Source: DAOTUB01 sp034437455
GTDB taxonomy: Bacteria > Chloroflexota > Anaerolineae > B4-G1
NCBI GenBank assembly: GCA_034437455.1
Contig: DAOTUB010000208.1
Location: 1 to 26,901 of the forward strand
Direction of reading: 5' to 3'
DNA length: 26,901 nt
A program made the position numbers and the translations under genes. Numbering within the stretch: the first letter of the stretch is position 1; each line of letters starts with the position of its first letter. The notes beneath the pieces are model-generated. The model ran no database searches, was not told the DNA's origin, and saw only the letters and a program-made list of their open reading frames with translations. Below, one piece after another: positions 8,182-16,362 of the stretch.

Positions 8182-8308
8182 GTAGGCCCAAAGGGCCGTA
8201 TCGAAACCCGTGTGCTGAGCGCGGACGAAACGTCCGTCGAAGTGAAGCGAGCGGGGCCGTATGCATAACCCGCTTGGTCTCGATATGGCCTAAAGGCCTA
8301 CTCGACCG
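8176..8308. repeat. Dispersed palindromic repeat, family 2, overlapping the aldolase stop
   Basis: The left arm GGTTGAGTAGGCC...GGCCGTATCGA (8176-8204) pairs with the right arm TCGATATGGCC...GGCCTACTCGACC (8279-8308), apart from a few mismatches. A second small stem (GGACG AAA CGTCC) lies inside. The aldolase stop TGA is part of the left arm. REP-like, non-coding. Confidence 0.85.
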
Positions 8309-8342
8309 GCGCTGAGTTCAGTAGTTATAGGAGAACATAATA

Positions 8343-9296
8343 ATGAGTCAAAGAATTCTTGTCGTCGGTGAACTGAACGTCGACATCATCCTGAGCGGAA
8401 TGTCCGCCTTTCCCTCGTTGGGGACCGAGATCCTGGCCGATGGCCTGCACATTGTGATGGGCAGCTCCTCCGCCATCTGTGCGGCCGGTTTGGCCCGTCT
8501 CGGCGCGCGGGTGGATTTTTTGGGCAAGGTCGGCATCGACTATTACGGCGACTTTGCCATCGATCAGTTGCGCCTGCTGGGTGTGGGCACAGAGCGCGTC
8601 ATCCGCGACGGTGTGATCCGCACCGGCGCGACGATCTCGCTAACCTATCCCCAGGATCGGGCAATGATCACCTATCTGGGCTGCATCCCTCATCTGCGTC
8701 TGGAGGACATCAACACGTCGATCCTGCGGCGCTATGACCATCTGCACGTCGGTTCCTATTTTCTCCAACGATCCCTTCAGCCTGGGCTGCCGGAGCTGTT
8801 CCGTCGGGCGCGGCGCGCCAGGCTCACCACTTCGCTGGACACCGGCCACGACCCGGACGAGAATTGGGCGAGGGATGAGCTGCGGGAGCTATTGGAGCTG
8901 GTGGACGTCTTTATGCCCAACGACGAGGAAGCCCGCGCCATCGCCGGCGTGGACGATACGGATGCTGCGCATCCGACCGAAACCGCCCTGCGAAAGCTGG
9001 CGGCGTTCGCCCGACTGGTCGTCGTCAAGTGCGGTCCCGATGGCGCGATGGCCCTGCACGACGGGCAGCTCGTCCGCGCCCCAGGCTTCCAGGTCGAAGC
9101 GGTCGACACCACCGGGGCGGGCGATTCGTTCGGCGCTGGCTTTATCTATGCGCACAAGGTTCAGGGCATGCCACTGGATGAGGCGCTGCGTTTTGCGAAC
9201 GCCTGCGGGGCGCTATCTGCCACGGGCTTTGGCGGCACCGCCTCTCAGCCCACCGCGACGCAGGCGCTATCTTTCCTAAAAGAGCACCCACAATGA
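8343..9296 (+). CDS. PfkB-family carbohydrate kinase (candidate tagatose-6-phosphate kinase)
   Basis: ATP-dependent ribokinase-fold sugar kinase of 317 residues. It starts with VVGELNVDIILS (residues 7-18). The glycine-rich substrate region is present as MGSSSAICAAGLARLGA (39-55). The C-terminal PfkB signature DTTGAGDSFGAGF is at 255-267 with catalytic base Asp261; MPNDEEARAI is at 191-200. AGGAGAA precedes the ATG. Its last four bases (ATGA) overlap the start of the GatZ-like gene, so the two are translationally coupled. Next to a LacD-like aldolase, phosphorylation of tagatose 6-phosphate is the best guess, but PfkB specificity cannot be read from sequence. Confidence 0.88.
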   Translation: MSQRILVVGELNVDIILSGMSAFPSLGTEILADGLHIVMGSSSAICAAGLARLGARVDFLGKVGIDYYGDFAIDQLRLLGVGTERVIRDGVIRTGATISLTYPQDRAMITYLGCIPHLRLEDINTSILRRYDHLHVGSYFLQRSLQPGLPELFRRARRARLTTSLDTGHDPDENWARDELRELLELVDVFMPNDEEARAIAGVDDTDAAHPTETALRKLAAFARLVVVKCGPDGAMALHDGQLVRAPGFQVEAVDTTGAGDSFGAGFIYAHKVQGMPLDEALRFANACGALSATGFGGTASQPTATQALSFLKEHPQ

Positions 9297-10489
9297 CCAT
9301 CAAACAAATCATCCATCGCATCATCGCCCTGCGCGCTCGCGGCACAAAGATCACCTTGCTCGCCGTCTGCCCCAACTCCGACGCGGTGCTCGAAGCCGCC
9401 ATCCAGGTGGCCGCGGCCAACGATGCGCCGATGCTCTTTGCAGCCACGTTGAACCAGGTGGATCGCGACGGGGGCTACACCGGCTGGACCCCGCGCTCCT
9501 TCGTCGCCCGGATGAAAGAGTTAGCTGCAAAGTACGAGTGCTCTGTGCCACTTTACCCCTGTCTCGATCACGGCGGCCCCTGGTTGAAGGACGCTCATAC
9601 CCGAGATGGTCTGAGTCTCAAAGAGGGTATGTCCGAAGTGAAAGCCTCCCTCACCGCCTGCCTGGAGGCCGGGTACGCCCTGCTGCACATCGACCCGACG
9701 GTAGATCGAACGCTCCCCACCGGGCAGCCTCCGCAGATCGAGGTGGTGGTCGAGCGCACCGTCGAACTGATCGCCCACGCCGAGTCGGAGCGCGAGCGGC
9801 TTGGATTGCTGCCGATCTCTTACGAGGTGGGCACAGAGGAAGTGCACGGCGGCCTGGTGGACTGGGAAAATTTCAATCGTTTCCTCTCCGGGTTGCAGGT
9901 CGGCCTGGAGGCGGAGGGGTTGGCCCATGCCTGGCCCTGCTTCATCGTGGGCAAAGTGGGGACGGATCTGCACACCACGACCTTCGACCCCGAGAGTGCC
10001 CGTCGCCTGTATGACAGGGTCGCTCCCCTCGGCTCGCTGATCAAGGGGCACTATACCGACTGGGTGGAGAACCCCGCCGACTATACCGCCACCGGGATGG
10101 GAGGGGCGAACGTCGGCCCCGAGTTCACCGCGACCGAGCTGGCGGCCTTGCACGAACTTTGCGAACGCGAGACGGATTCGGGTTTCAAGCGAGACCTCAA
10201 GCAAGCTGTGGTAGAGTCGAACCGCTGGCAAAAGTGGCTTGCCTCTGAAGAGGTCGATCTAGGCTTTGATGAACTAACGCTCCCCAGGCAAAAGTGGCTG
10301 GTCGAAACCGGCGCTCGCTACGTCTGGACCGATCCGCGAGTATTGGCCGCTCGCCAGCGATTGTACGACAACTTGCGACACGAACACCTAGAGCCGCACG
10401 CCTTTGTCGTGGAGCGCATCGCGCGAATCATCCAGGACTATGTGGACGCCTTTAATTTGAAGGACTCGCTTTCGCTTCTGACTGGCTAA
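9293..10489 (+). CDS. GatZ/KbaZ-like protein (tagatose-bisphosphate aldolase subunit or sugar-phosphate 4-epimerase)
   Basis: A 398-residue TIM-barrel protein of the GatZ/KbaZ family. Recognisable features are PMLFAATLNQVDRDGGYTGW near residue 46, YPCLDHGGPWLKD near 88, ISYEVGTEEVHGG near 172 and GKVGTDLHTTTF near 217. In enterobacteria GatZ and KbaZ are non-catalytic partners of the class II aldolases GatY/KbaY, but no GatY/KbaY gene is present and the aldolase here is the unrelated LacD type. Some stand-alone members, including ones from Chloroflexota, are reported to act as fructose-6-phosphate/tagatose-6-phosphate 4-epimerases. That activity would fit this locus by linking tagatose 6-phosphate to glycolysis. 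The start overlaps the kinase stop by four bases. Confidence 0.85.
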   Translation: MTIKQIIHRIIALRARGTKITLLAVCPNSDAVLEAAIQVAAANDAPMLFAATLNQVDRDGGYTGWTPRSFVARMKELAAKYECSVPLYPCLDHGGPWLKDAHTRDGLSLKEGMSEVKASLTACLEAGYALLHIDPTVDRTLPTGQPPQIEVVVERTVELIAHAESERERLGLLPISYEVGTEEVHGGLVDWENFNRFLSGLQVGLEAEGLAHAWPCFIVGKVGTDLHTTTFDPESARRLYDRVAPLGSLIKGHYTDWVENPADYTATGMGGANVGPEFTATELAALHELCERETDSGFKRDLKQAVVESNRWQKWLASEEVDLGFDELTLPRQKWLVETGARYVWTDPRVLAARQRLYDNLRHEHLEPHAFVVERIARIIQDYVDAFNLKDSLSLLTG

Positions 10490-10671
10490 TTCTCTCTGGG
10501 CGTCACTGACAATAGGAAGAGCTATTCGTATCTGTTCATCCGCTACTTATCTGCTGCACCAACATGGAGCGCCACGGTCTGCCATTTGCAAATAGCAAAC
10601 CTGTGGCTTCTGTGAAAATAAGATCGGCATCGGTAAGCTATGTCAATGCGGCTTCGATTGCTCTGGTCGCA

Positions 10672-10694
10672 TAGTCGCGGATTTCCATTCCGCG
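10672..10694. repeat. Short half-copy of repeat family 3
   Basis: TAGTCGCGGATTTCCATTCC followed by GCG resembles the left arm of the family 3 repeats (TGTAGCCGCGCTTTCCATAG). It lies at the convergent end between the GatZ-like gene and the pseudogene. No outer arms are seen. Otherwise I see nothing in 10490-10702 beyond a small ATTTGCAAAT palindrome. Confidence 0.5.
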
Positions 10695-10702
10695 TCGCGC
10701 GC

Positions 10703-11724
10703 TCAGGGGCGCCTCAGCTCATAGTCATCGAAACGGACGTCGTGGCCCATATCCAGAGGTCCTGCAAAGAGGCCAATGTAGCGCCGGCCGGTATAGGTCG
10801 TGGGAGTACCGCTGTACACCTGGACACCATTCACCCAGAAGTTCACGCTGTTTCCCTGCCGCACGATGCGCAAATGGTTGCTGCCGGTTCCTGGGTTGAT
10901 GGCCTCCGATGTGCCCCACGTAATGGTCTCGTAACCGGCGGGGGCCTGATAGTGGAGAAAATCCCATTCGCCGTAATCTGGCCACACGATAAAGACAAAA
11001 CGCTCGCTGGCAGTCTCGTTCGTACCGAACAAGATGCCATAACCGCCCCGCGCGCTCCCCACGCGCCGCCCGGTGACGGAGATATCCAGGTCCTCCAGTT
11101 GATGATCGGCCGAAGCAAAGCCCTCATAGACATCCGTCTTGTTGTAGACGCGGTACTCTCCATCGAGCTATTGCCAGAGATGATGTTGTCTCTGACCACG
11201 GTGTAGACCCGGCGGCCAGAGGCTACTCTGTTATAGATGCCGTGGTTGTTCCCCGCGATCCAGTTCCCCCGAATAGTTGGCGAGGATCCGCTGCCACCCA
11301 CTCCGTCGACGCGCACTCCCATAGACCCCCCTGTGATTTTGAAGCCGCTGATCACGGTGGTTTCCGTATACGTTGCGGTGCTCGGAAAATGGAGCACAAC
11401 GTCCGACTCATTGCCTGAAATGATGGTCGTTGTGTAGCCCGCCCCCAGCAGGCTGACGTCAGGCTCCATCGTGATCGGGAAACTTTCGCCCAATGCTTCA
11501 TCGTACGTGCCCGCCGCCACGTGAATCTCGACGTCAGGACCTATGACCTGGCCCAGCGCGTGCGTGATGGTCTGCCAGGGGGAACCCGCGCTGCCGCCGA
11601 CAGCATCTACGTAATAGTCGCCAGCTTGTGTTTCGAGCATTGTGGCCTGGCTGGTTACTCTGCCCAGGCCAAGCCCCGTCAGGATAATGATGAGCAAACC
11701 ATAGCGAACTGTCAGCTTTTTCAT
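10703..11724 (-). pseudogene. Secreted DUF1565/beta-helix protein fused to a GEYR-type C-terminal domain, frameshifted
   Basis: The start codon (11722-11724) follows a GGGGGAG site and opens a signal peptide (MKKLTVRYGLLIIILTGLGL). A DUF1565-like segment follows (YYVDAVGGSAGSPWQTITHA, IHVAAGTYDE), then a short run of parallel beta-helix repeats (NWIAGNNHGIYN, DNIISGNS). Near 11168-11176 the frame is lost. The correct continuation is in another frame (LDGEYRVYNKTDVYEGF, then RRVGSARGGYGILFG, ending DYELRRP), a beta-sandwich domain common in exported Chloroflexota proteins. The total length of 1022 bases is not a multiple of three, as expected for a frameshift. The beta-helix is also unusually short, so an internal deletion probably occurred. 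Sequencing error is the alternative. Confidence 0.75.
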
Positions 11725-11773
11725 AGCGTCTCCCCCTCAATATTTGGAACCAGACGAACCACATCGCAGCGAT

Positions 11774-11885
11774 GTATCTTCTCAATAAGTCGGGATAGTT
11801 GTACTGTAGCCGCGCTTTCCATAGCGCGTTAGCCCGGCGAGGTATGGAAACCTCGGCTACACTCCTCGACTTTTTGAGAAGATAC
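11774..11885. repeat. Nested hairpin, repeat family 3, after mutS
   Basis: The core runs from TGTAGCCGCGCTTTCCATAG at 11805 to ATGGAAACCTCGGCTACA ending at 11861. It lies inside an outer inverted repeat: GTATCTTCTCAATAAGTCG (11774-11792) and CGACTTTTTGAGAAGATAC (11867-11885) match at 18 of 19 positions. On the - strand the outer arm starts eight bases after the mutS stop, so the structure may act as its transcript end. Confidence 0.82.
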
Positions 11886-11893
11886 GCGGCGAT

Positions 11894-14464
11894 TTACTTT
11901 TTTGCTTGCTTCTGTAACTCGTACAACCTGTTGATCGCTTCCAGCGGTGTCATCGTCGAAATATCCAGCCCGTGCAATGCCTCCACCACCGGGTGCTCGT
12001 CGGCGAACAGCACCGGCTGGTAGGTGGCCGGTTTTTCGGTGCCGGGGCGAAACTCGCCGCTCTCCAGTTGCTTCAGCAGTTCCTCGGCCCGATGGATGAC
12101 CGGACGCGGCACGCCCGCTAACTGCGCCACGTGGATGCCGTAGGAACGATCCGCCCCGCCCGGCTCCACCTTGTGAAGAAAGACGACCTGATTCCCCTCC
12201 TCCACGACCGACAGGCTGTAATTGCGCACCGCTGGCAATCGCTCGGCCATCTCGGTCAGCTCGTGGTAGTGGGTGGCAAAGAGCGTCCGCGCCCGCTGCT
12301 CGGGGTGATTGTGCAGGTACTCGACCACGGCCCAGGCGATGGAGAGGCCATCGTAGGTGCTGGTGCCGCGTCCCACCTCGTCGAGGATGAGCAGGCTGCG
12401 CGGCGTGGCGTGGTTTAGGATGTTCGCCGTCTCGACCATCTCGACCATGAAGGTGGATTGGCCGGAGGCGACCTCGTCCTGCGCGCCGATGCGGGTAAAG
12501 ATACGATCCACGACGCCGATCCGCGCCCGGTCGGCGGGCACAAAACTGCCCAATTGCGCCATCAGCACGATCAGCGCCGCCTGGCGCAAATAGACGGATT
12601 TTCCCGCCATGTTCGGCCCGGTGATGATCAGAATGCGCTCGTCAGCGTTCATGCGCAAGTCGTTGGGCACGAAAGGCTCGTCCCGCTGGGTCTGCTCGAC
12701 GACGGGGTGGCGTCCGGCGACGATCTCGAGCACGTTCTCCTCGCTCAGATCGGGGCGCGCGTACCGGTTGCGCACGGCGATCTCGGCCAGCGCCGCTGCC
12801 ACGTCCAGCCGCGCCAGCGCCCGCGCGGTTTCGAGCAATGCCTTCGCCCGCGCTCCCACCTGTTGGCAGATCTCGTGGAACAATCGCGTCTCGATATCGG
12901 CCTGCCGCTCCTCGGCGTTCAGGATCAGCGTTTCGTATTCTTTCAGCTCCGGTATGATGAACCGCTCGGCGTTGGTCAGCGTCTGCTTGCGGATGTATTC
13001 TTCGGGCACTGCATCCAGATTGGCGTTGGTGATCTCGATATAATAGCCAAAGACCTTGTTATAGCCCACCTTGAGGCTCTTGATGCCGGTGCGCTCTCGT
13101 TCCTCTTTCTCCAGGTTGGCGATCCACGCTTTGGCGTCCTGCGCTGCCGTGGCAATCGAGTCGAGCTCGGCGGAAAAGCCGGGCCGGATGACGCCACCAG
13201 CAGAGAGGTTCGCGGGCGGATCGTCCGCGATGGCGGAGGCGATGAAGGAGGCGACATCCTCGCAGGGGTCGAGGGCGGACGCCAGACTCTGGATGCGGGA
13301 CGCGGAATGGGCCAGCATCTCGACGAGATCGGGGACAACCTCCAACGTCTTGCGAATGCCGACGAGGTCCCTCGGCCTGGCGATGCCCGCCAGCACCCGG
13401 TTGGTCAGCCGCTCCAGGTCGGGCAACCCCTTGAGCGCCTCGCGCACCCGCCCGCGGAGGATGGTGTATTCGTAGAACGCCTGCACCTCGTCCAGCCGCA
13501 TCTCCAGCTTCACCCGGTCGAGCAGCGGTTGAACCAGCCGCGCCCGTAACAACCGCCCGCCCATCGGCGTGAGCGTCATGTCGAGGACGCTCAGGAGCGA
13601 TCCGCGTACCTGGTGCTCGCGGATCGTCTCCGTCAACTCCAGGTTGCGGCGCGTGGCCGCGTCGAGCGTCATAAAGCGGGTGATCGAGTAGGTCCCCAGC
13701 CCCACGATCTGCGCCAACGTGCCCTTCTGGGTCTCGCGCAGGTAATGGACGATGGCGCCGGCGGCCTGGATGGCCAGCGGCTTGCCCGCGCAGCCAAAGC
13801 CGTCCAGCGTCGCCACGCCAAAATGGTCGAGCAACGTCTGGCGGGTCGCGCCGAGTTCGAAGCGATAGGATTGAAGAGGGGTGACGTGAAAATTCGAGCG
13901 TTGCGAGTGGAGCATCGCGAGTGGAGACGGACCGTCGGCATTGTCCGGAACCAGGCACTCGCGGGCTTGTAGACGGGCCAGCTCTTGCTCCACCTCGTCT
14001 GCGTTCAATTGAGTGGTGGCGAATTCGCCGGTGGTGATGTCGACGTAAGCCAGCCCGGCGCGATCCTCTTCGATCACGACCGCCGCCAGATAATTGGAGC
14101 GCTTCTCGTCCAGGAGCGTCGGCTCGACGACGGTGCCGGGGGTCACGACGCGCGTCACCTCGCGGTGGACCAACCCCTTGCCGGTGACATCCCCCACCTG
14201 CTCGGCGATGGCGACGCGGTACCCCTTTTCGATCAGGCGGGCGATGTACCCTTCGACGGCGTGGTGGGGGACGCCCGCCATCGGCACCCGCTGGCCCTTG
14301 CTCACCGGGCGCGACGTGAGGACGATGTCGAGCTCGCGAGCGGCGACTTTGGCGTCGTCGTCGAAAGTCTCGTAAAAGTCGCCTAACCGGAAAAAGACGA
14401 TGGCGTCGGGGTGCTGGGATTTGATCTGAAGATATTGCTTGCGTAAGGGGGTTACTTTTGGCAT
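11894..14464 (-). CDS. mutS: DNA mismatch repair protein MutS
   Basis: Recognises mismatches and small loops and signals through MutL. At 856 residues it has the full domain set. The N-terminal mismatch-binding domain has the Phe-x-Glu wedge at Phe30-Tyr-Glu32 (FFRLGDFYE). Connector, lever and clamp regions follow (VFGYYIEITNAN). The ATPase has Walker A GPNMAGKS near residues 615-622, Walker B with the signature LLILDEVGRGTSTYDG near 690-705, and FATHYHEL. The C-terminal tail ends in the usual MTPLEAINRLYELQKQ. No good ribosome-binding site is seen before the ATG. mutL is not adjacent. Codon use and composition match the neighbours, and nothing appears damaged. Confidence 0.98.
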   Translation of the reverse strand: MPKVTPLRKQYLQIKSQHPDAIVFFRLGDFYETFDDDAKVAARELDIVLTSRPVSKGQRVPMAGVPHHAVEGYIARLIEKGYRVAIAEQVGDVTGKGLVHREVTRVVTPGTVVEPTLLDEKRSNYLAAVVIEEDRAGLAYVDITTGEFATTQLNADEVEQELARLQARECLVPDNADGPSPLAMLHSQRSNFHVTPLQSYRFELGATRQTLLDHFGVATLDGFGCAGKPLAIQAAGAIVHYLRETQKGTLAQIVGLGTYSITRFMTLDAATRRNLELTETIREHQVRGSLLSVLDMTLTPMGGRLLRARLVQPLLDRVKLEMRLDEVQAFYEYTILRGRVREALKGLPDLERLTNRVLAGIARPRDLVGIRKTLEVVPDLVEMLAHSASRIQSLASALDPCEDVASFIASAIADDPPANLSAGGVIRPGFSAELDSIATAAQDAKAWIANLEKEERERTGIKSLKVGYNKVFGYYIEITNANLDAVPEEYIRKQTLTNAERFIIPELKEYETLILNAEERQADIETRLFHEICQQVGARAKALLETARALARLDVAAALAEIAVRNRYARPDLSEENVLEIVAGRHPVVEQTQRDEPFVPNDLRMNADERILIITGPNMAGKSVYLRQAALIVLMAQLGSFVPADRARIGVVDRIFTRIGAQDEVASGQSTFMVEMVETANILNHATPRSLLILDEVGRGTSTYDGLSIAWAVVEYLHNHPEQRARTLFATHYHELTEMAERLPAVRNYSLSVVEEGNQVVFLHKVEPGGADRSYGIHVAQLAGVPRPVIHRAEELLKQLESGEFRPGTEKPATYQPVLFADEHPVVEALHGLDISTMTPLEAINRLYELQKQAKK

Positions 14465-14519
14465 GGTCTCATACTATTGAATGTAAATGTAATTCCTTCG
14501 GGAGCAAATTCGGCGCTCG

Positions 14520-14993
14520 CTATTGCATCTCGCCTAATGACTCAAATGGCGAGCGATAGCCCAGAACGATCATTTGTTGCAAAGTCTTGTCCGCTTCTTC
14601 GAGGGAGATATGTCTCTCATCAACCAACGTCTTTAACACGCCAATTGTTCCAGAGAGAGGAATTCCTAGACGGCGCGCCTCGCGCCGAACTACTCGGTCG
14701 TCGGTCAAAAAAGCATAACTCCGGTTGCGTGCCAGAGCCAAACAGGCTGCCTCGCCCTCACCCAATGGAGGCATCAACTCGTCACAAGCCTCGCACTCGG
14801 TTTCGGTCAATGATAAAATGATCAGCCAAGACCAGTCGCTATCGGGGATGCGTCCCAGTTGAATACCAGTCTGCAACTCGGCCCACGCCTCTTGGGACGT
14901 AACCAGCATAGCGGGCCATACCTCACGCAACCAGTCAGTGTGTCCAACCAGGGCAAAATTGGACATTACTGTGTTGTCGAGTACCAGGTGCAT
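14520..14993 (-). CDS. DUF3368 PIN-like toxin of a toxin-antitoxin pair
   Basis: Predicted nuclease-type toxin of 157 residues. PIN-like acidic positions are visible: Asp6 in LVLDNTVMSNFALVG, the GEGEAACLALA stretch, and FLTDDRVVRREARRLG, followed by GTIGVL, all typical of DUF3368. The ATG at 14991-14993 gives the canonical short N-terminus. Longer in-frame starts would run into the antitoxin gene. Only one base separates the two genes, as is usual in type II toxin-antitoxin operons. The target RNA is unknown. Confidence 0.87.
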   Translation of the reverse strand: MHLVLDNTVMSNFALVGHTDWLREVWPAMLVTSQEAWAELQTGIQLGRIPDSDWSWLIILSLTETECEACDELMPPLGEGEAACLALARNRSYAFLTDDRVVRREARRLGIPLSGTIGVLKTLVDERHISLEEADKTLQQMIVLGYRSPFESLGEMQ

Positions 14994-14994
14994 C

Positions 14995-15324
14995 TCAGTC
15001 CTTGCTTTCCGCTTTCTGTTTCCAGACTCGCAGCGCATCCACCTCAGCCTGAGCATCAGCCTTATCCGTGGGGCCTAGAAGCAGGGGAATACCTTTTTCG
15101 ATGAAACGCTCACGCAACTCTAACGGATGTAACTTCAACAAGGACGCTGACCGGGCCAGGCTAATTTCCTCATCCAGGTATGCGTTGATCACGACCGACC
15201 AGCGCAGTTCCTCATCTTCGTCCAGGAGTCGTTGCAGCGCCCGCTGTACCAGCGACGGTTGTGAGCGTTGCAGTTTGATCAATTGCTCTAGCGGCCAGCT
15301 CTCGGCCATTGCTATGGATGGCAT
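14995..15324 (-). CDS. UPF0175-family antitoxin
   Basis: First gene of the pair, 109 residues. The central segment AYLDEEISLARSASLLKLHPLELRERFIEKGI is cut here for length, but its YLDEEISLARSA and LELRERFIEKGIP parts are the helix-turn-helix-like signature of UPF0175 proteins, which regularly pair with DUF3368 toxins. It is expected to bind the toxin and repress the shared promoter. The start codon follows a strong GGAGGTGA site. The promoter and a candidate operator lie just upstream. Confidence 0.84.
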   Translation of the reverse strand: MPSIAMAESWPLEQLIKLQRSQPSLVQRALQRLLDEDEELRWSVVINAYLDEEISLARSASLLKLHPLELRERFIEKGIPLLLGPTDKADAQAEVDALRVWKQKAESKD

Positions 15325-15360
15325 ACGTCACCTCCGCTCGTATTTGTACTACCTTTAATC

Positions 15361-15390
15361 GTTACTCACCGATCAGGTAACATACATTAC
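15361..15390. promoter_or_regulatory. Candidate autoregulatory operator of the toxin-antitoxin pair
   Basis: GTTAC (15361-15365), GTAAC (15377-15381) and ATTAC (15386-15390) form overlapping inverted half-sites between the promoter -10 box and the antitoxin start. The position is right for repression by the antitoxin. Assignment is by position only. Confidence 0.45.
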
Positions 15391-15398
15391 ACTTTCAT

Positions 15399-15427
15399 AG
15401 TATATCCCACCGCGTGAATTTGGTCAA
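15399..15427 (-). promoter_or_regulatory. Sigma-70 promoter of the UPF0175/DUF3368 operon
   Basis: Read on the - strand, TTGACC (15427-15422), a 17-base spacer and TATACT (15404-15399) form a near-consensus promoter 75 bases before the antitoxin ATG. The -35 box overlaps the stop codon of the upstream regulator gene. Confidence 0.8.
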
Positions 15428-16236
15428 CGCGCGGGATCGTGCGTGTGCCCCACGAGAGTCAGAATCTCGGAGGCGATCTCTTCGATGGGCTTGTCAGTCA
15501 CGTCGATGATGGGCCACCTGGGATGGCTACGAAAGATGTTCAACGCATACTCCACCTCGCGCCGCACGAAATCGGGATCAGCGTAATCGCCCGTGGCCTC
15601 GCCCAGGTATTCGTGTCGCACGCGCCGCAGTTGCGCCAGCCGCACGGGATCGATCGTGAGGCCAACGATATCACTTGAAGGGAGGGCGAACAGGTTTGAC
15701 GGCGGCTTTGTTTTCAGCACGATCGGCACATTGGCGACGAACCAGCTCTTGAACGCCAGGTAGATGCTGAGCGGGGTCTTGAACGTACGCGAGACGCCCA
15801 CCAGCACGATCTCGGCCCGATCCAGCTCGTGGGCGCGGCGGCCATCGTCGTGGCGCAGCGCGAACTCCATCGTCTCGATGCGGCGAAAGTATTCCTCGTT
15901 CAACTGGCTGAAAAGTCCGGGTTTCTCGGACGGCGAGATCGCCAACTGCTGAGAGAGCCGGGCCAACAGCGGCCCCATCAGGTCGATCGTCTCGACGTTG
16001 TGCAGCCGTCCAGTGTGCAGCATGACTGTGCGCAGGTCGTCGGAGACCAGCGTGTGCACGATAAAACCACCAACCTGAGCCACCTCCTGCACCACCTGGC
16101 GCACCTGCTCCTCGGTGCGCACCTCCGACCGGCGCTCGATCTCTACCTCCGTGCCCTCGAACTGGGTCAGGGCCGCGATCAGCGTTCGCTCGGCCGTCCC
16201 TCCGCCGCCATCAGATACTGCAAAGACGTGATGCAT
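15424..16236 (-). CDS. Pyruvate, phosphate dikinase/PEP synthetase regulatory kinase-phosphotransferase (PPSR/DUF299)
   Basis: Bifunctional enzyme that switches PEP synthetase or pyruvate, phosphate dikinase off by ADP-dependent threonine phosphorylation and back on by phosphorolysis. The 270 residues show the N-terminal SDGGGGTAERTL (usually SDSTGETAE), HTLVSDDLR near 61, EFALRHDDG near 124 and the P-loop GVSRTFKTPLSIYLA at 147-161. IDVTDKPIEEIASEIL closes the chain. I chose the ATG at 16234-16236 because AGGAGG lies just upstream and the first conserved strand starts there. The target kinase gene is not in the window, so dikinase versus synthetase cannot be decided. Its promoter overlaps a divergent one. 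Confidence 0.92.
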   Translation of the reverse strand: MHHVFAVSDGGGGTAERTLIAALTQFEGTEVEIERRSEVRTEEQVRQVVQEVAQVGGFIVHTLVSDDLRTVMLHTGRLHNVETIDLMGPLLARLSQQLAISPSEKPGLFSQLNEEYFRRIETMEFALRHDDGRRAHELDRAEIVLVGVSRTFKTPLSIYLAFKSWFVANVPIVLKTKPPSNLFALPSSDIVGLTIDPVRLAQLRRVRHEYLGEATGDYADPDFVRREVEYALNIFRSHPRWPIIDVTDKPIEEIASEILTLVGHTHDPAR

Positions 16237-16257
16237 TTCGATCCCTCCTCTCGCACA

Positions 16258-16286
16258 AGTATAGCTCATCGTCGCAGGCTTGACAA
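16258..16286 (-). promoter_or_regulatory. Sigma-70 promoter of the PPSR-type regulator
   Basis: On the - strand TTGTCA (16286-16281), a 17-base spacer and TATACT (16263-16258) stand just upstream of the gene's ribosome-binding site. The -35 box shares five bases with that of the divergent promoter. Confidence 0.78.
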
Positions 16287-16308
16287 GCGTTCCATCAAAC
16301 CGTATACT
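16280..16308 (+). promoter_or_regulatory. Near-consensus sigma-70 promoter of a small transcription unit
   Basis: TTGACA (16280-16285), a 17-base spacer and TATACT (16303-16308). It points rightward into the 45-codon ORF and is the best promoter in the window. It is back-to-back with the promoter of the PPSR-type gene, so the two probably compete for polymerase. Confidence 0.85.
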
Positions 16309-16362
16309 CTGGGCAATGCGTAAGACGTGAAACCCAAGCGATTGGGAAAAGGAGGGCTATGA

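Noticed and set aside
11160..11180. Programmed frameshift in the beta-helix gene
   Set aside because: No slippery heptamer, stimulating structure or internal Shine-Dalgarno is seen at the junction; ordinary mutation or read error is simpler.
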